Origin: Variovorax sp. PAMC26660
GTDB lineage: Bacteria > Pseudomonadota > Gammaproteobacteria > Burkholderiales > Burkholderiaceae_C
Reading direction: 5' to 3'
Length of the DNA: 64,000 nucleotides
Assembly (NCBI RefSeq): GCF_014302995.1
Contig: NZ_CP060295.1
Coordinates: forward strand, 1-64,000
The notes beneath the pieces were generated by a model. The model saw only the letters and a list, made by a program, of their open reading frames with translations, was not told the origin of the DNA and did not search any database. Shown here one piece after another: positions 1 through 13,477 of this stretch. The translations under genes were made by a program, and so were the position numbers. Positions within the stretch are counted from its first letter, which is position 1; each line of letters begins with the position of its first letter.

Positions 1-416
1 AGCAGTTCGAGGCCCAGGTAGATCAGCAGGAAGTTGCTGCCCGAGATCATCACGAACATGCCCAGCAGCGCGAACATGCTCATGGTGAACATTTCGCCGC
101 CGCGCAGCATGTCGCGGTCTGCCGCGTAGGGACGGCCGTAGACCAGTGTGACCATCAGGGCCCCGGTGGCAAAGCACTTGAGCCAGTTGCCCATCGGATC
201 GCTGACGACCATGCCGCCGAAACCGTAGGAGGTCTTGCCATCATAGGCCGCGAGACCCGACAGCACCGCCACCACGGCCAGCGTGGCCAGCGTCAGCACA
301 TAGGTGCGGGTACGGCGATGGCTCGTCGTGGACAGGTCGACCAGCGCAATGATGCAGGTCATGACCAGCAACACGATTTCGGGGTAGATCGTGACCCAGC
401 TGAGTTTGTCAATCAT
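1..416 (-). CDS. nuoN: NADH-quinone oxidoreductase subunit N (N-terminal part)
   Basis: About 138 N-terminal residues are present, beginning MIDKLSWVTIYPEIVLL at the ATG ending at 416; the rest lies beyond position 1. The visible part is hydrophobic with several membrane spans and a loop containing YGRPYAADRDML, as in NuoN. NuoN is one of three antiporter-like membrane subunits that carry proton pumping in complex I. It is the last gene of the nuo operon and begins 24 nt after the nuoM stop. The truncation is caused by the window edge, not by mutation. Confidence 0.93.
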   Translation of the reverse strand, partial: MIDKLSWVTIYPEIVLLVMTCIIALVDLSTTSHRRTRTYVLTLATLAVVAVLSGLAAYDGKTSYGFGGMVVSDPMGNWLKCFATGALMVTLVYGRPYAADRDMLRGGEMFTMSMFALLGMFVMISGSNFLLIYLGLEL

Positions 417-440
417 CTAGTTCTCTTCTTCAGCGTGGAA

Positions 441-1916
441 TCAGGGCAGCTTCGAAATCGCCGTGTGGCGCAGGAGCTCGACCACCGAAGCGTCCATCGC
501 ATCGGTGAAAGGCTTCGGATACAGGCCCATCCACAGCACGGCAATGGCCAGCAGCGACAGCATCAGGAATTCGCGGGCATTGATGTCCTTGAGTTCCTTG
601 ACGTGGTCGTTGCCGATCGGGCCGAGGTACACGCGCTTGTACATCCAGAGGGTGTAGGCCGCGCCGAAGATCAGCGCGGTGGCAGCGCCAAGGCCGATCC
701 AGAAATTGGCCTTCACAGCCCCCAGGATCACCATCCATTCGCCCACGAAACCGGCGGTGCCCGGCAGGCCGCAATTGGCCATGGCGAACAGCAGTGCGAA
801 CGCGGCGAACTTCGGCATAGTGTTGACCACGCCGCCGTAGTCGGCGATCTGGCGCGAATGCACGCGGTCGTACAGCACGCCGATACCCAGGAACATCGCG
901 CCCGACACGAAGCCGTGCGCAATCATCTGCACGATGCCGCCGGACACGCCCAGCTCGTTGAAGATGAAGAAGCCGAGCGTCACGAAGCCCATGTGGGCGA
1001 CCGACGAATAAGCCACCAGCTTCTTCATGTCCTGCTGCACCAGCGCAACCAGGCCCACGTAGATCACGGCGATCAGCGACAGCGCGATCATGAGCCAGGC
1101 CCATTCATGCGAGGCATCGGGTGCAATAGGCATCGAGAAGCGCAGGAAGCCGTAGGCGCCCAGCTTCAGCATGATCGCGGCCAGCACGGCCGAGCCACCC
1201 GTGGGCGCCTCGACGTGCACGTCGGGCAGCCAGGTGTGAACCGGCCACATCGGCACCTTCACGGCGAACGCCGCGAAGAAAGCAAAGAACAGGAAGGTCT
1301 GCGCGGTCGAACCCAGGCGCAGCTTGTGCCACGTCAGGATGTCGAAGCTGCCACCCGACTTGTTGTACAGGAAGATCAGCGCCACCAGCATCAGCAGCGA
1401 GCCGAGCAAGGTGTACAGGAAGAACTTGAACGCCGCGTAGATCTTGTTCGGGCCACCCCAGATACCGATGATCAGGTACATCGGGATCAGCGTGGCTTCG
1501 AAGAACACGTAGAACAGGACGCCGTCGAGCGCCGAGAACACGCCGATCATGAAACCCGACAGGATCAGGAACGCGCCCATGTACTGGTTCACGCGTTCGG
1601 TGATCACTTCCCAGGCGGAAATGACGACGATGACCGTGATGAACGACGTCAGCAGCACCAGCCAGAGCGACAAGCCGTCGATCCCGAGGTGGTAGTTGAC
1701 GTTGAAGCGCGCGATCCAGCCCGTCTTTTCGACGAACTGCATGGCGGCGGTTCCGTTCTGGAAGCGCGTGAACAGCGGCACCGTGACCAGGAAGCTCACG
1801 ATGGCACCGACGAGCGCGACCCAGCGGACACCCCTGGCGTGCTCGTCACGGCCAAACGCCAGCAGCACGGCGCCGAATGCGATCGGCACCCAGATGGCAA
1901 GGCTCAACAAACCCAT
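441..1916 (-). CDS. nuoM: NADH-quinone oxidoreductase subunit M
   Basis: A 491-residue polytopic membrane protein of the usual NuoM length. It carries the antiporter-like core with the charged signature around VQQDMKKLVAYSSVAHMGF (near residue 300), which includes lysines thought to relay protons, and a TLIPMYLIIGIWGG segment near residue 140. NuoM is an inner membrane proton-translocating subunit of complex I. The start ATG at 1916 lies 25 nt after the nuoL stop, and nuoN follows 24 nt downstream. Nothing in it departs from the family. Confidence 0.96.
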   Translation of the reverse strand: MGLLSLAIWVPIAFGAVLLAFGRDEHARGVRWVALVGAIVSFLVTVPLFTRFQNGTAAMQFVEKTGWIARFNVNYHLGIDGLSLWLVLLTSFITVIVVISAWEVITERVNQYMGAFLILSGFMIGVFSALDGVLFYVFFEATLIPMYLIIGIWGGPNKIYAAFKFFLYTLLGSLLMLVALIFLYNKSGGSFDILTWHKLRLGSTAQTFLFFAFFAAFAVKVPMWPVHTWLPDVHVEAPTGGSAVLAAIMLKLGAYGFLRFSMPIAPDASHEWAWLMIALSLIAVIYVGLVALVQQDMKKLVAYSSVAHMGFVTLGFFIFNELGVSGGIVQMIAHGFVSGAMFLGIGVLYDRVHSRQIADYGGVVNTMPKFAAFALLFAMANCGLPGTAGFVGEWMVILGAVKANFWIGLGAATALIFGAAYTLWMYKRVYLGPIGNDHVKELKDINAREFLMLSLLAIAVLWMGLYPKPFTDAMDASVVELLRHTAISKLP

Positions 1917-1941
1917 TTTTCTTTTTCTCCAGCGTTCAGGT

Positions 1942-3975
<2,034 letters not shown>

Positions 3976-3982
3976 ACTGCTA

Positions 3983-4291
3983 TCAACCCTTGAGGGAGTT
4001 GAGTTCGTCGACGTTGATGTTCGACTTGTTGCGGAACAGCAGAACCAGCAAGGCCAGCCCGATGGCCGACTCGGCCGCGGCCACCGTCAGGATGAAGAAC
4101 ACGAAGATCTGGCCGTGCATGTCGCCCAGGAAGTGCGAGAACGCCACGAAGTTCATGTTGACCGCGAGCAGCATCAGCTCGATGGCCATCAGCAGAACGA
4201 TCAGGTTCTTGCGGTTCAGGAAGATGCCGATCACAGACAGCGCGAAGAGCATCGCGCCGAGCGAAAGAAAGTGTCCGAGCGTGAGCGTCAT
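3983..4291 (-). CDS. nuoK: NADH-quinone oxidoreductase subunit K
   Basis: A 102-residue protein, the usual NuoK length, with three predicted membrane helices. The conserved glutamates sit in the second and third helices ([17 protein letters not shown] and [19 protein letters not shown]), where they belong to the proton path of complex I. The start ATG overlaps the nuoJ stop as ATGA (4288-4291), so translation is probably coupled. A second start giving a longer protein is possible at 4349 but would run far into nuoJ and reads as a different frame. Confidence 0.96.
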   Translation of the reverse strand: MTLTLGHFLSLGAMLFALSVIGIFLNRKNLIVLLMAIELMLLAVNMNFVAFSHFLGDMHGQIFVFFILTVAAAESAIGLALLVLLFRNKSNINVDELNSLKG

Positions 4292-4947
4292 GCCTTGTTT
4301 TCCTTTGCCGCATCCGCAGGCGCTGCGTCAGCCACAGGTTCGGCCGCACGCGTCACCGGCATCTGCACGATGCGCACACGGTCGCGCGCCTTCACCCGCA
4401 CCTGGTCGGACGGGTTGACGTACTTGCTGTCCTTGCGGGTGCGCAGCGTCAACGCGATGGCGGCCACGATGGCCACGAGCAGAATGACTGCCGCAATTTC
4501 CAGCGGATAGAGGTATTCGGTGTAGAGCAGCTTGCCCAACTCGAGCGTGTTGGAGCTGTTGGCGGCCATCGGGCCGGTGGTTGCACGCGGGGCTTCGCCC
4601 AGGCGGAAGCCGCCCATGAGCACAGCCGCCATTTCGAGCGCGATCAGCGCACCCACGCCGGCCGCCAGCGGGAAGTGCTTCCAGAAGCCCTCTCGCAAGC
4701 CGTCGACGTTGATGTCCAGCATCATCACGACGAAAAGGAACAGCACCATCACGGCGCCGACGTACACCAGCACCAGCGAGATCGCGAGGAACTCGGCGCG
4801 CAGCAGCAGCCAGATGGCCGATGCCTGGAAGAAAGCCAGCACCAGGTACAGCGCGGCGTACACGGGGTTGCGTGCGGTGATGACGCGGAAGGCTGCAAAC
4901 AGCAGCACCGCGGCAAACAGATAGAACAGACCGGTCTTGACGTCCAT
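4288..4947 (-). CDS. nuoJ: NADH-quinone oxidoreductase subunit J
   Basis: A 219-residue membrane protein beginning [20 protein letters not shown]. The open frame continues further upstream to 5271, but that extension is arginine-rich and is only the shadow of nuoI, so the ATG at 4947 is taken. NuoJ forms part of the membrane arm next to NuoK and NuoA; the glycine-rich third helix ([19 protein letters not shown]) is visible. The C-terminus is a charged alanine-rich tail ([19 protein letters not shown]), longer than in E. coli. It overlaps nuoK by 4 nt. Confidence 0.95.
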   Translation of the reverse strand: MDVKTGLFYLFAAVLLFAAFRVITARNPVYAALYLVLAFFQASAIWLLLRAEFLAISLVLVYVGAVMVLFLFVVMMLDINVDGLREGFWKHFPLAAGVGALIALEMAAVLMGGFRLGEAPRATTGPMAANSSNTLELGKLLYTEYLYPLEIAAVILLVAIVAAIALTLRTRKDSKYVNPSDQVRVKARDRVRIVQMPVTRAAEPVADAAPADAAKENKA

Positions 4948-4985
4948 TGGAATTCGAATTGGTACGGGGTTCGGGCTGGTCGGAA

Positions 4986-5507
4986 TCAGCGGTACTTGGC
5001 GTCGGCCGCCTTGTTCGCTGCGATTTCTTTTTCGTAGCGGTCGCCCACGGCCAACAGCATGTCCTTGGTGAAGTACAGGTCGCCCCGCTTTTCGCCGTGG
5101 TATTCGAAGATGTGGGTCTCGACGATCGAGTCGACCGGGCAGCTCTCTTCGCAGAAGCCGCAGAAGATGCACTTGGTCAGGTCGATGTCGTAGCGCGAGG
5201 TGCGGCGCGAGCCGTCGTCGCGCACTTCGGATTCGATGGTGATGGCCAGCGCCGGGCAGACGGCTTCGCACAGCTTGCAGGCAATGCAGCGCTCTTCGCC
5301 GTTTTCATAGCGACGCAGCGCGTGCAGGCCGCGAAAACGCGGCGACAGCGGCGTCTTCTCTTCGGGGAACTGCACCGTGATCTTGCGGGCGAAGGCGTAT
5401 TTGCCCGTGATCGCCAGGCCCTTGAACAATTCGAACAGCATGAAGCTGCTCAGAAAATCCTTGAGCGAGAACGGCGCGGACGGTGTTGCGGTGTGCGCAG
5501 CAGACAT
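4986..5507 (-). CDS. nuoI: NADH-quinone oxidoreductase subunit I
   Basis: A 173-residue ferredoxin-like protein. It has two CxxCxxCxxxCP motifs, [16 protein letters not shown] and [16 protein letters not shown], which bind the two [4Fe-4S] clusters (N6a and N6b) passing electrons between NuoG and NuoB. The start [10 protein letters not shown] at 5507 was chosen; a longer frame to 5579 would run into nuoH. NuoI sits at the junction of the peripheral and membrane arms. It lies 17 nt after nuoH and 38 nt before nuoJ. Confidence 0.95.
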   Translation of the reverse strand: MSAAHTATPSAPFSLKDFLSSFMLFELFKGLAITGKYAFARKITVQFPEEKTPLSPRFRGLHALRRYENGEERCIACKLCEAVCPALAITIESEVRDDGSRRTSRYDIDLTKCIFCGFCEESCPVDSIVETHIFEYHGEKRGDLYFTKDMLLAVGDRYEKEIAANKAADAKYR

Positions 5508-5524
5508 GGTGTGGGCGCTTCCTG

Positions 5525-6601
5525 TTATTTCCAGATGTTGAACGGCGTCTGCATCCAGCCACCGACCACGACCAGCCACACGAGGGTGACGGGAATGAAG
5601 ATCTTCCAGCCCAGACGCATGATCTGGTCATAACGGAAGCGCGGGAACGTCGAGCGCACCCACAGGAACATGGTGACCACGCAGAAGGTCTTGGCACCCA
5701 GCCAGATCCAGCCAGGAATGAAGCTCAGGAACTCGAACGGTGGCAGCCATCCACCGAGGAACAACACGACGGTCAGGATCGAGACCAGCCACATGTTGGC
5801 GTACTCGGCCAGGAAGAACATCGCGAAGCTCATGCCCGAGTACTCGATCATGTGGCCCGCAACGATTTCAGACTCGCCTTCCACCACGTCGAACGGATGG
5901 CGGTTGGTTTCGGCCAGGCCCGAGATGAAGTAGACGACGAAGATCGGCAGCAGCGGCAGCCAGTTCCACGACAGGAAGCCGACGCCCATGTTGGCGAACA
6001 TGCCCTTGCCCTGAACATTCACGATCTCGCTCATGTTCAGGCTGCCGGTGACCATCAGCACCACGACGAAGCAGAAGCCCATCGCGATTTCGTAGCTCAC
6101 CATCTGTGCCGAGGCGCGCAGTGCGCCCAGGAAGGCGTACTTCGAGTTCGACGCCCAGCCGGCGATGATCACGCCGTACACCTCGAGCGAGGTGATGGCC
6201 ATCACGAACAGCAGGCCGGCGTTGATGTTGGCCAGCGCCACATCAGGGCCGAAGGGGATCACGGCCCATGCAGCAAGCGCCGGCATGATGGTCATGACCG
6301 GACCAAGCAGGAACAGACTCTTGTTGGCGACCGTTGGAAGAATGATTTCCTTGGTCATCAGCTTGAGCGCGTCGGCGATCGGCTGCAGCAGGCCCAGCGG
6401 ACCGGTGCGGTTGGGGCCGATGCGGATCTGCGTGAAGCCGATGGCCTTGCGTTCCCACAGCGTGAGGTAGGCCACGGCCAGCATCAGCGGGATCACGACG
6501 ACGATGATCTTGATCAGCGTCCAGATCACCGGCCAGACCACGGCGGTCCACCAGCCTGCGGCAACCAGCCCCTGGCCGAAAGCATGCAATGCGTCGATCA
6601 T
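5525..6601 (-). CDS. nuoH: NADH-quinone oxidoreductase subunit H
   Basis: A 358-residue membrane protein with the NuoH hallmarks: [25 protein letters not shown] in the first loop (quinone site region), the acidic loop [26 protein letters not shown], and [13 protein letters not shown] near the C-terminus. NuoH couples quinone reduction to the membrane arm. The start overlaps the nuoG stop by 4 nt (6598-6601). Length and motifs are those of the family. Confidence 0.96.
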   Translation of the reverse strand: MIDALHAFGQGLVAAGWWTAVVWPVIWTLIKIIVVVIPLMLAVAYLTLWERKAIGFTQIRIGPNRTGPLGLLQPIADALKLMTKEIILPTVANKSLFLLGPVMTIMPALAAWAVIPFGPDVALANINAGLLFVMAITSLEVYGVIIAGWASNSKYAFLGALRASAQMVSYEIAMGFCFVVVLMVTGSLNMSEIVNVQGKGMFANMGVGFLSWNWLPLLPIFVVYFISGLAETNRHPFDVVEGESEIVAGHMIEYSGMSFAMFFLAEYANMWLVSILTVVLFLGGWLPPFEFLSFIPGWIWLGAKTFCVVTMFLWVRSTFPRFRYDQIMRLGWKIFIPVTLVWLVVVGGWMQTPFNIWK

Positions 6602-8760
6602 GCCAATGCCTCCTCGGCACGAGCCGGTGCGGTCGAGGCGTTGCGCGCATCGGCGGTCAGTTGCAGCGACGGTGCGCGGCGAACGATCGAGTCGAGCTGG
6701 TAGATGCTGGCAACCACGGGTGCCGAAGCAGCACCGTTGGAAGCAACGGCATTCACGGCCGTTGCGTTGCTCAGGGCAGCAGCCGGCACGGCACCGCCCT
6801 CACCCACCGTCTTGAGCACGTCGGCGGTCGATTCGAATGCGAAGCCCGGCAGGCCGAGCAGGTTGGCCAGCACGCGCAGCACCTTCCACGCCGGACGCGC
6901 TTCGCCTTGCGGCTTCACGACAGCATGGAAACCTTGCAGGCGGCCTTCGGCATTGACGAAAGTACCCGGCGTTTCGGTGAACGGAGCAATCGGGAGCAGC
7001 ACGTCGCTGAACGCCAGGTTGGCCTTGAAGGGGCTCAGCGTGACGACCATCTGTGCATTGCCGATGACGTCCGCAGCGGCGGCGCCGGCGGCCGAGTCGA
7101 ACACCGGTTCGGTGTTCAGCAGCAGCACGGCCTTGAGGCCGGAGCCGGCGGCGAGCATGCGGCCGGCATCGAGGCCGCCGTTCTTCGGGAACGCGCCGAC
7201 AAGCTGCGCACCCACGGTGTTGGCTGCTTCGGTCAGATAGCCGACGGTGGCACCGGTTTGCGCGCCGATCCAGTTCGCCAGGGCCAGCAGGCTGCCGGCT
7301 TGTGCATGGTGGGCGGCGGCATTGCCGAGCAGGATGGCCTTGCGCTCGCCGCTCAGCAGCGAGGCTGCGATGGCTTGCGCGGCGGCGTCGGGTGCGCTCT
7401 TCGGTGCCAGCGGCGCAGCGGCGCCATTGGTTTGACCGATGGCTGCAGCCACGGCTGCCAGCACTTCGACCCATTGGTCGGCTTCAACGATCGTTGCTTG
7501 TGCCACGTCGATGGCCCAGGCGTTGCGGTCGGCCATCAGGCTCGCCGAGGTGATCACCGACAGCGCAGCGCCCTTGCGCACGGCCTGGCGGATGCGCTGC
7601 GCGAACAGCGGATGTTCCTTGCGCAGGTTCGAGCCAACGACCAACGCGCGCTGCACTTGCGTGAGCGAAGCGATCGAGGTGCCGAGCCAACGCACACCCT
7701 CGAATGCTGTGAATTCGGCATTGCGCAAGCGGTAGTCGATGTTGTCGCTGCCGAGTTCACGCGTGAGCATGGCCGCGAGTTGCAGCTCTTCGAGCGTGCT
7801 GTGCGGGCTGACCAGCGTGCCGATGCTCTGTGCACCGTGGTCGGTCTTGATCTGCTTGAGGCCGTTGGCGACGTATTCGAGCGCCGTTTGCCAGTCGACC
7901 TGCTGCCACTGGCCGCCCTGCTTGAGCATGGGCTGCGTCAGGCGTTCCGGGCCGTTGAGCGCTTCGTACGAAAAGCGGTCGCGGTCGGCGATCCAGCATT
8001 CGTTGACGTCTTCGTTCTCGAGCGGCACCACGCGCATCACGCGGTTGTTCTTGACCTGGACGATCAGGTTGGCACCGGTCGAGTCGTGCGGACTCACCGA
8101 CTTGCGGCGCGACAGTTCCCAGGTGCGGGCGCTGTAGCGGAACGGCTTGCTCGTGAGCGCGCCGACCGGGCAGATGTCGATCATGTTGCCCGACAGTTCG
8201 GAGTCGACCGAGTCGCCGACGAAGGTTTCGATTTCGGAATGTTCGCCACGCTGCGTCATGCCGAGCTCCATCACGCCGGCCACTTCCTGGCCAAAGCGGA
8301 CGCAGCGCGTGCAGTGAATGCAGCGGCTCATTTCTTCCATGCTGATCAGCGGGCCGACGTCCTTGTGGAACACGACGCGCTTTTCTTCTTCGTAGCGCGA
8401 AGAAGAACCGCCGTAGCCGACGGCCAGGTCTTGCAACTGGCATTCGCCGCCCTGATCGCAGATGGGGCAGTCCAGCGGGTGGTTGATCAGGAGGAACTCC
8501 ATGACCGACTGCTGGGCCTTGATTGCCTTCTCGCTTTTGGTGCGAACGATCATGCCCTGGGTGACGGGCGTGGCGCAGGCCGGCATCGGCTTGGGCGCCT
8601 TTTCCACGTCGACCAGGCACATGCGGCAGTTGGCCGCAATGCTGAGTTTCTTGTGATAGCAGAAGTGCGGGATGTACGTGCCTGCCTTGTCGGCCGCATG
8701 CATGATCATGCTGCCTTCGGTCACGTCGACCTTCTTGCCGTCGAGTTCGATTTCAACCAT
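6598..8760 (-). CDS. nuoG: NADH-quinone oxidoreductase subunit G
   Basis: A 720-residue protein. The N-terminus has the [2Fe-2S] ligands (CYHKK..ANCRMC..C), then the His-Cys cluster motif [14 protein letters not shown], then [16 protein letters not shown] with a later CPVGAL for a [4Fe-4S] cluster. The region that carries the extra N7 cluster in E. coli reads [17 protein letters not shown] here and has no cysteines, so N7 is absent, as in mitochondrial-type complexes. The C-terminal half is a molybdopterin-oxidoreductase-like fold without cofactor. The protein transfers electrons from NuoE/F toward NuoI. nuoF ends 16 nt upstream. Confidence 0.95.
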   Translation of the reverse strand: MVEIELDGKKVDVTEGSMIMHAADKAGTYIPHFCYHKKLSIAANCRMCLVDVEKAPKPMPACATPVTQGMIVRTKSEKAIKAQQSVMEFLLINHPLDCPICDQGGECQLQDLAVGYGGSSSRYEEEKRVVFHKDVGPLISMEEMSRCIHCTRCVRFGQEVAGVMELGMTQRGEHSEIETFVGDSVDSELSGNMIDICPVGALTSKPFRYSARTWELSRRKSVSPHDSTGANLIVQVKNNRVMRVVPLENEDVNECWIADRDRFSYEALNGPERLTQPMLKQGGQWQQVDWQTALEYVANGLKQIKTDHGAQSIGTLVSPHSTLEELQLAAMLTRELGSDNIDYRLRNAEFTAFEGVRWLGTSIASLTQVQRALVVGSNLRKEHPLFAQRIRQAVRKGAALSVITSASLMADRNAWAIDVAQATIVEADQWVEVLAAVAAAIGQTNGAAAPLAPKSAPDAAAQAIAASLLSGERKAILLGNAAAHHAQAGSLLALANWIGAQTGATVGYLTEAANTVGAQLVGAFPKNGGLDAGRMLAAGSGLKAVLLLNTEPVFDSAAGAAAADVIGNAQMVVTLSPFKANLAFSDVLLPIAPFTETPGTFVNAEGRLQGFHAVVKPQGEARPAWKVLRVLANLLGLPGFAFESTADVLKTVGEGGAVPAAALSNATAVNAVASNGAASAPVVASIYQLDSIVRRAPSLQLTADARNASTAPARAEEALA

Positions 8761-8776
8761 ATATGTGTTTCTCGGC

Positions 8777-10117
8777 TCAGGCCTTGACCGGGGCTTGGGG
8801 GACGTAACCCGGAATCAGGGCCTCGAACTCGTGACGGAAGTGCTTGATCATTGCGCGCACCGGCATGGCCGCTGCATCGCCGAGAGCGCAGATGGTGCGG
8901 CCCATGATGTCGCCAGCGACGGAGTCCAGCAGTTGCAGATCACTGGGCTTGCCCTGTCCGTTGTGAATGCGGTCCACCACGCGGTAGAGCCAGCCCGTGC
9001 CTTCGCGGCAGGGCGTGCACTGGCCGCAGGACTCGTGCATGTAGAAGTACGAGAGGCGCTTGAGCGACTCGACCATCGAACGGCTGTCGTCCATGACGAT
9101 GACCGCGCCCGAGCCCAGCATCGAGCCGGCCTTGGCGATGGAGTCGTAGTCCATGGTGCAAGCCATCATGATGTCGGCTGGCAGCACCGGTGACGACGAG
9201 CCACCGGGGATCACTGCCTTCAGCGTGCGGCCCTTGCGGACACCGCCAGCCAATTCGAGCAGCTTGGAGAACGGCGTGCCCATGGGCACTTCGTAGTTGC
9301 CGGGCAGCTCGACGTCACCGCTCACCGAGTAGATCTTGGTGCCGCCGTTGTTCGGCTTGCCGCATTCGAGGTATGCCGGGCCGCCATTGCGGATGATCCA
9401 GGGGACCGCCGCGAAGGTCTCGGTGTTGTTAATGGTGGTGGGCTTGCCGTACAGACCGAAGCTCGCCGGGAACGGCGGCTTGAAGCGCGGCTGGCCCTTC
9501 TTGCCTTCGAGCGATTCGAGCAGCGCGGTTTCTTCACCGCAGATGTAGGCACCGAAGCCGTGGGCGGCGTGCAACTGGAAGTTGTACGTGCTGCCCATGA
9601 TCTTGTCGCCAAGATAGCCGGCGGCGCGTGCTTCTTCGAGGGCTTCCTCGAAGCGGTCGTAGCTCTCGAAAATCTCGCCGTGGATGTAGTTGTAGCCCAC
9701 GCTGATGCCCATCGCATACGCGGCGATGGCCATGCCTTCGATCACGATGTGCGGGTTGAACTGCAGGATGTCGCGGTCCTTGCACGTGCCCGGCTCGCCT
9801 TCGTCCGAATTGCAGACAAGGTACTTCTGGCCCGGGAACTGGCGGGGCATGAAGCTCCACTTCAGGCCGGTCGGAAAACCCGCGCCGCCACGGCCGCGCA
9901 GGCCCGAAGCCTTGACTTCGGCGATCACCTGGTCGGGCGTGAGGCCCTCGGTGAGGATCTTGCGCAGCGCCTGATAGCCGCCGCGCGCTTCGTAGTCGGC
10001 AAGACGCCAGTTGGTGCCGTCGAGGCCCGCATAAATTTGCGCGCCAATGTGACGGTCATGAAAACAGGTCTGGACGCCCGTGGCCTGGAACTGCTGAAGC
10101 ACTTGTTCGGGTGACAT
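8777..10117 (-). CDS. nuoF: NADH-quinone oxidoreductase subunit F (NADH-binding)
   Basis: A 446-residue flavoprotein. It shows the FMN/NADH-binding glycine-rich segment [17 protein letters not shown], the following [12 protein letters not shown], and the [4Fe-4S] ligands [13 protein letters not shown] plus a distal cysteine in TICALGDAA. NuoF oxidises NADH and passes electrons through FMN to cluster N3. The start [10 protein letters not shown] at 10117 overlaps the nuoE stop as TGATG. The frame remains open to 10381, but that extension is low-complexity sequence antisense to nuoE reading and is rejected. Confidence 0.96.
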   Translation of the reverse strand: MSPEQVLQQFQATGVQTCFHDRHIGAQIYAGLDGTNWRLADYEARGGYQALRKILTEGLTPDQVIAEVKASGLRGRGGAGFPTGLKWSFMPRQFPGQKYLVCNSDEGEPGTCKDRDILQFNPHIVIEGMAIAAYAMGISVGYNYIHGEIFESYDRFEEALEEARAAGYLGDKIMGSTYNFQLHAAHGFGAYICGEETALLESLEGKKGQPRFKPPFPASFGLYGKPTTINNTETFAAVPWIIRNGGPAYLECGKPNNGGTKIYSVSGDVELPGNYEVPMGTPFSKLLELAGGVRKGRTLKAVIPGGSSSPVLPADIMMACTMDYDSIAKAGSMLGSGAVIVMDDSRSMVESLKRLSYFYMHESCGQCTPCREGTGWLYRVVDRIHNGQGKPSDLQLLDSVAGDIMGRTICALGDAAAMPVRAMIKHFRHEFEALIPGYVPQAPVKA

Positions 10118-10665
10118 CACGAAGCCTCCCCTTTGGTGGCTGCGGTAGAGCCGCGCAGGCCGTCGATGAGCTGGTCGAGCTTTTCGTTGCTCATGAAGCT
10201 GCACATGGTGCGGTCGTTGACCAGCATCACGGGCGAATCGGCGCAGGCGCCCAGGCATTCGCTCTGCTGCAGCGTGAACAGGCCGTCGGCCGTGGTCTCG
10301 CCCATCTTGATGCCGAGCTTTTTCTCGAGATGCACGAGGGCGGTGACGCCATCGCGCAACTGGCACGGCAGGTTGGTGCACACGTTGAGCTTGAACTTGC
10401 CCAGCGGATGCTGGTTGTACATGTTGTAGAAGGTCGTCACTTCATGCACGGCGATGGGCGCCATGCCGAGGTACTCGGCAATCTCGCGCTCGCGCTGCAG
10501 GCTGACGTAGCCTTCGTCCTGCTGGACGATGGCCAGGCACGCCATCACGGCAGACTGCTTGCCTGCTTCGGGGTACTTGGCGACTTCGCGCGCAAAGCGC
10601 TCGAGAATCGCAGGTTTCAACGGCGCCGAAGGCGCCGTGTCATGGTGGGTCGAGGAAGTCGTCAT
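10117..10665 (-). CDS. nuoE: NADH-quinone oxidoreductase subunit E
   Basis: A 182-residue thioredoxin-like [2Fe-2S] protein. The cluster ligands are visible in [12 protein letters not shown] and [13 protein letters not shown] (C-x4-C and C-x3-C pairs). The helical N-terminal part [14 protein letters not shown] region ([13 protein letters not shown]) is typical. NuoE carries cluster N1a in the NADH dehydrogenase module with NuoF. The alanine-rich C-terminus ends in KGEAS and overlaps nuoF by one codon. It starts 10 nt after the nuoD stop. Confidence 0.96.
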   Translation of the reverse strand: MTTSSTHHDTAPSAPLKPAILERFAREVAKYPEAGKQSAVMACLAIVQQDEGYVSLQREREIAEYLGMAPIAVHEVTTFYNMYNQHPLGKFKLNVCTNLPCQLRDGVTALVHLEKKLGIKMGETTADGLFTLQQSECLGACADSPVMLVNDRTMCSFMSNEKLDQLIDGLRGSTAATKGEAS

Positions 10666-10675
10666 TCGCTCTTTC

Positions 10676-11929
10676 TCACCTGTCGATCTCGCCGAACACG
10701 ATGTCCATCGTGCCGATCACCGCGACAGCGTCGGCGATCATGTGACCGCGCGACATTTCGTCGAGGGCGGCGAGGTGCGGGAAGCCAGGGGCGCGGATCT
10801 TCAGGCGGTACGGCTTGTTGGCGCCGTCGCTCACGAGATAGATGCCGAACTCGCCCTTCGGATGCTCGACGGCGGCATACGCCTCGCCTTCGGGCACATG
10901 GAAGCCTTCGGTGAAGAGCTTGAAATGGTGGATCAGCTCCTCCATGTTCGCCTTCATCGATTCGCGCGCAGGCGCGGCAACCTTGTGGTTGTCGGTGATC
11001 ACTGGGCCAGGATTCACGCGCAGCCATGCCGAGCATTGCTGGATGATCTTGTTGGCCTGGCGCATTTCTTCAACGCGCACGAGGTAACGGTCGTAGCAGT
11101 CGCCGGTCTTGCCCAGGGGCACGTCGAACTGCATCTGGTCGTAGACGTCGTAGGGCTGCTTCTTGCGCAGGTCCCACGCGATGCCTGAACCGCGCAGCAT
11201 AGGGCCGGTGAAGCCAAGATTGAGCGCGCGCTCCGGCGTCACGACGCCGATGCCCACGGTGCGCTGCTTCCAGATGCGGTTGTCGGTGAGCAGCGTCTCG
11301 TACTCGTCGACCATCTTCGGGAAGCGCTTGCAGAAGTCGTCGATGAAATCGAGCAACGAACCCTGGCGGTTTTCGTTGAGACGCTCGATGGCCTTCGCAT
11401 TCTTGATCTTGCTGACCTTGTACTGCGGCATCGCATCCGGCAGGTCGCGGTAGACGCCACCTGGACGGAAATACGCCGCGTGCATGCGCGCGCCGGACAC
11501 GGCCTCGTACATGTCGAACAGGTCTTCACGCTCGCGGAAGCAGTAGATGAGCATGTTCATCGCGCCGCAATCCAGACCGTGCGCGCCGAGCCACAGCAGG
11601 TGGTTCAACAGGCGGGTGATTTCGGCGAACATCACGCGGATGTACTGCGCGCGGATCGGCACGTCGAGGCCCATCATCCGCTCGATGGCGAGACAGTAGG
11701 CATGCTCGTTGGACATCATCGACACATAGTCGAGACGGTCCATGTAGGGCAGCGACTGGATGAAGGTGCGGGACTCGGCGAGCTTTTCGGTCGCGCGGTG
11801 CAGCAGGCCGATGTGCGGGTCGGCGCGCTGGATCACTTCGCCGTCCAGCTCCAGCACCAGGCGCAGCACGCCGTGTGCAGCAGGATGCTGGGGACCGAAG
11901 TTGAGTGTGTAGTTCTTGATTTCGGCCAT
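10676..11929 (-). CDS. nuoD: NADH-quinone oxidoreductase subunit D
   Basis: A 417-residue protein, full length for the 49-kDa-type subunit. The N-terminus has [22 protein letters not shown], whose His and Asp line the quinone pocket, and the C-terminus has [38 protein letters not shown], the hydrogenase-like end that closes the site. NuoD forms the quinone-binding cavity with NuoB. The gene is one nucleotide after the nuoC stop. nuoC and nuoD are separate here, unlike the fused gene of E. coli. Confidence 0.96.
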   Translation of the reverse strand: MAEIKNYTLNFGPQHPAAHGVLRLVLELDGEVIQRADPHIGLLHRATEKLAESRTFIQSLPYMDRLDYVSMMSNEHAYCLAIERMMGLDVPIRAQYIRVMFAEITRLLNHLLWLGAHGLDCGAMNMLIYCFREREDLFDMYEAVSGARMHAAYFRPGGVYRDLPDAMPQYKVSKIKNAKAIERLNENRQGSLLDFIDDFCKRFPKMVDEYETLLTDNRIWKQRTVGIGVVTPERALNLGFTGPMLRGSGIAWDLRKKQPYDVYDQMQFDVPLGKTGDCYDRYLVRVEEMRQANKIIQQCSAWLRVNPGPVITDNHKVAAPARESMKANMEELIHHFKLFTEGFHVPEGEAYAAVEHPKGEFGIYLVSDGANKPYRLKIRAPGFPHLAALDEMSRGHMIADAVAVIGTMDIVFGEIDR

Positions 11930-11930
11930 A

Positions 11931-12542
11931 TCAGTGCAAACCGCCGCCGTAGTTGTCTTCGCGAATCACGCGCGGCGTGATTTCTCGCGGCTCGATCGAT
12001 ACCGGCTGGTACACGACGCGCTTTTGTTCTTCGTCGTAACGCATTTCGACGTAGCCCGACACCGGGAAGTCTTTGCGGAACGGGTGGCCGATGAAGCCGT
12101 AATCGGTCAGGATGCGACGCAGGTCGTCGTGGCCATCGAACACGATGCCGTAAAGGTCGAAGGCTTCGCGCTCGAACCAGGTGGCAGCGCTCCAGACGGG
12201 CTGGAGCGAGTCGACCACGGGCAGGTCTTCGTTGGGCGCAAACACCTTCAGGCGCACACGCTGGTTGAGGCTCACGGAAAGAAGGTGCGAAACGACGCAG
12301 TAGCGATCGCCCTGCCACTCGCCTTCGCGGTAGTCGGAATAGTCCATGCCGCAGAGGTCGATCAACTGCTCGAAGCGGCAGCCCGGCGCATCGCGCAGGA
12401 TGGTTGCGGCATCGATGTAGTCGGTCGAGCCAACCACCACCGTCACCTCGCCCAGCGCCAGCGTCACGCTCCTGGCCTTGGCGCCGAGCGTCTCGGCAAT
12501 GGTCGCGCGCAGCACTTCCGGTGAAATTGCAAAATCAGTCAT
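11931..12542 (-). CDS. nuoC: NADH-quinone oxidoreductase subunit C
   Basis: A 203-residue protein with the 30-kDa subunit signature ERETYDLYGI-like region ([43 protein letters not shown]). NuoC belongs to the peripheral arm, next to NuoD. The ATG at 12542 ([10 protein letters not shown]) was preferred over an upstream ATG at 12569, which would overlap nuoB by 14 nt. The gene is separated from nuoB by 13 nt. Confidence 0.95.
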   Translation of the reverse strand: MTDFAISPEVLRATIAETLGAKARSVTLALGEVTVVVGSTDYIDAATILRDAPGCRFEQLIDLCGMDYSDYREGEWQGDRYCVVSHLLSVSLNQRVRLKVFAPNEDLPVVDSLQPVWSAATWFEREAFDLYGIVFDGHDDLRRILTDYGFIGHPFRKDFPVSGYVEMRYDEEQKRVVYQPVSIEPREITPRVIREDNYGGGLH

Positions 12543-12555
12543 CGTCGGCAATCTC

Positions 12556-13035
12556 TCAGGCGCGGGCAATGGTGTTGGTGCGGCGAATCTTTTGCTGCAG
12601 CTGGATCACGCCGTAGAGCAGCGCCTCGGCCGTGGGCGGGCAGCCCGGCACGTAGACGTCGACCGGCACGATGCGGTCGCAGCCACGCACCACCGAATAG
12701 CTGTAGTGGTAGTAGCCACCGCCATTCGCGCATGAGCCCATCGACAGCACCCAGCGCGGCTCGGGCATCTGGTCATAGACCTTGCGCAGAGCGGGCGCCA
12801 TCTTGTTGCACAGCGTGCCAGCCACGATCATCAGATCAGACTGACGCGGACTGGGACGGAACAACATGCCAAAACGGTCGATGTCGTAGCGGGCAGCACC
12901 CGCATGCATCATCTCCACCGCACAGCATGCGAGGCCGAACGTCATCGGCCAGAGGGATCCGGTCTTCGCCCAGTTCACGACCGAGTCGTAGGTCGTGGTG
13001 ACGAAGCCTTCTTTGAGAACGCCTTCAATGGCCAT
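12556..13035 (-). CDS. nuoB: NADH-quinone oxidoreductase subunit B
   Basis: A 159-residue protein carrying the four ligands of cluster N2: the tandem cysteines in [10 protein letters not shown], the cysteine in GTLCNKM-proximal [10 protein letters not shown] and the one in [12 protein letters not shown]2 is the last iron-sulfur cluster before quinone. Length and sequence match other betaproteobacterial NuoB proteins. nuoA ends 15 nt upstream. Confidence 0.97.
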   Translation of the reverse strand: MAIEGVLKEGFVTTTYDSVVNWAKTGSLWPMTFGLACCAVEMMHAGAARYDIDRFGMLFRPSPRQSDLMIVAGTLCNKMAPALRKVYDQMPEPRWVLSMGSCANGGGYYHYSYSVVRGCDRIVPVDVYVPGCPPTAEALLYGVIQLQQKIRRTNTIARA

Positions 13036-13050
13036 TTTGTAGCTTCCTTG

Positions 13051-13410
13051 TCATTCCCAGTCGAGCGCGCCTTTTTTCCACTCGTAGATGAAGCCCACGA
13101 CGAGGATGGCGAGAAAGATCATCATGGCCCAGAAGCCGACAGCACCGATCTCCTTGAGCGCAATGGCCCACGGAAAGAGAAAGGCAATTTCGAGATCGAA
13201 CAGGATGAAGAGAATCGCAACGAGGTAATAGCGCACGTCGAACTTCATGCGCGCATCCTCGAAGGCCTCGAAGCCACACTCGTAGGGAGCGTTCTTCGCA
13301 GCGTCGGGCCGATTGGGCCCGAGGATGTATCCGATGACTTGGGGGGCGACGCCTACGCCGACTCCGACCAAAATGAACAAGAGGACGGGAAGGTAGGAAT
13401 CGAGGTTCAT
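13051..13410 (-). CDS. nuoA: NADH-quinone oxidoreductase subunit A
   Basis: A 119-residue membrane protein beginning [16 protein letters not shown]; an in-frame ATG five codons upstream (13425) gives an alternative 124-residue form. The conserved [46 protein letters not shown] region is complete, containing the loop that reaches the quinone site. It is the first gene of the nuo operon and lies 67 nt downstream of the tRNA-Leu gene, from whose transcription unit it may be partly expressed. Confidence 0.95.
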   Translation of the reverse strand: MNLDSYLPVLLFILVGVGVGVAPQVIGYILGPNRPDAAKNAPYECGFEAFEDARMKFDVRYYLVAILFILFDLEIAFLFPWAIALKEIGAVGFWAMMIFLAILVVGFIYEWKKGALDWE

Positions 13411-13477
13411 CGAGAAATTTTTCACCGCTTGCCATCGACAGAGAAATCTCTGGATGAGATTTTCTGCCGATGAGATT